Positions 4,941-5,273 of a stretch of 5,273 bases of DNA are shown in pieces. Under the pieces are notes generated by a model. The model had not been told where the DNA came from, searched no databases, and saw nothing but the letters and a program-made list of their open reading frames with translations. The stretch spans positions 1 through 5,273 of the forward strand of contig JAGGTZ010000124.1 of assembly GCA_021158805.1 (NCBI GenBank), in the 5' to 3' direction. Both the position numbers and the translations under genes were made by a program. Source of the DNA: Thermoproteota archaeon (GTDB lineage Archaea > Korarchaeota > Korarchaeia > Korarchaeales > Korarchaeaceae). The first letter of the stretch is position 1. The number at the start of each line of letters is the position of its first letter.

Positions 4941-5273
4941 GTGGGGAATTTTGTTCTCCTAGCTATAATCCTTACTCTAATCCCCATCATTGGAGTACTC
5001 TCTCAAGGCGCTGATTTAGCGGTGGACAAGGTCGTCCCGGAGGACAGCGTAGTTAGTGGGGAGAAGCTGAGCGTCACGACCGTCATCAAGAATCTCGGCC
5101 CTACAAGGGCAAGTTCGACCTCCTACTACATGGATGGAAAGATGGTGGATAGGTAGGTGGAATGCCTCCAAGTACCCGGAGGGCAGTAGGGTTTCATCCC
5201 ACCGTTTGAACACATCGGAAATGACCGCTGGAAAGCACGAGATTGTAGTCAGGTTGCAATTGGTTGGGGAAAG
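4941..5273 (+). pseudogene. Secreted CARDB-like surface protein, frameshifted and cut by the window end
   Basis: From the GTG at 4941 the frame encodes a hydrophobic signal-like segment (residues 3-20, FVLLAIILTLIPIIGVLS). A mature start ADLAVDKVVPEDSVVSGEKL (24-43) follows, then VTTVIKNLGP (45-54) and SYYMDGKMVDR (61-71), before a TAG at 5154-5156. This is the start of a CARDB-type beta-sandwich, common in archaeal extracellular proteins (strand, N-x-G, then Y-x-DG). The same domain continues in a different frame from 5155: RWNASKYPEGSRV, then TAGKHEIVVRLQLVGE to the window end with no stop. AGGTAGGT at 5151-5158 is a tandem duplication; removing one AGGT restores a single frame through DRWNASKYP. 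The break is therefore a recent 4-nt duplication. Any product from this copy would end after 71 residues. Confidence 0.75.

Overview
The window looks like a piece of a thermophilic archaeal genome, probably Thermoproteota or Korarchaeota. Most genes carry an AT-rich TATA-like box about 26-28 nt before the start codon and no obvious Shine-Dalgarno, the pattern of leaderless archaeal transcripts. Arg codons are mostly AGG/AGA, ATA is common for Ile, and starts include GTG and TTG. The lineage is an inference from style; no marker gene is present.

The core is a CRISPR type III signalling module built from two CARF proteins. Csx1 (3039-1732, minus strand) is a CARF-HEPN ribonuclease of the DxTHG family. 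Divergent from it, across a 251-nt spacer, is a CARF protein with a C-terminal winged helix-turn-helix (3291-4055, plus strand), probably a sensor/regulator or a ring nuclease. The spacer carries four copies of a CATACTT-type half-site, two of them forming a palindrome. No cas10 or effector-complex subunit is in the window.

The left edge holds what appears to be the wreck of an adaptation locus. A cas1 gene on the minus strand (about 507-82) is broken by in-frame stops and compensating frameshifts, and runs into a Cas2-like (or further Cas1) fragment that leaves the window. A 23-nt sequence in the cas1 N-terminal region recurs with one mismatch at the 3' end of csx1. These two direct repeats bracket a toxin-antitoxin island of about 1.24 kb, suggesting insertion or recombination between csx1 and cas1.

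The island holds an intact vapBC pair (AbrB-type antitoxin at 823, PIN toxin at 1054) and, downstream, the decayed remains of a second vapBC (about 1481-1711). That remnant is recognisably related to the intact RHH-type vapBC on the far side of the CARF genes (4228-4853). The latter has a compact promoter/operator with a palindrome and two copies of GTACTTATGT around its start.

The right edge holds the start of a secreted CARDB-like protein. Its frame is broken by a tandem AGGT duplication and resumes cleanly in another frame to the window end. Overall this is a decaying accessory CRISPR region in which a cyclic-oligoadenylate response pair and two toxin-antitoxin pairs stay intact while the adaptation genes and a third TA pair have eroded.
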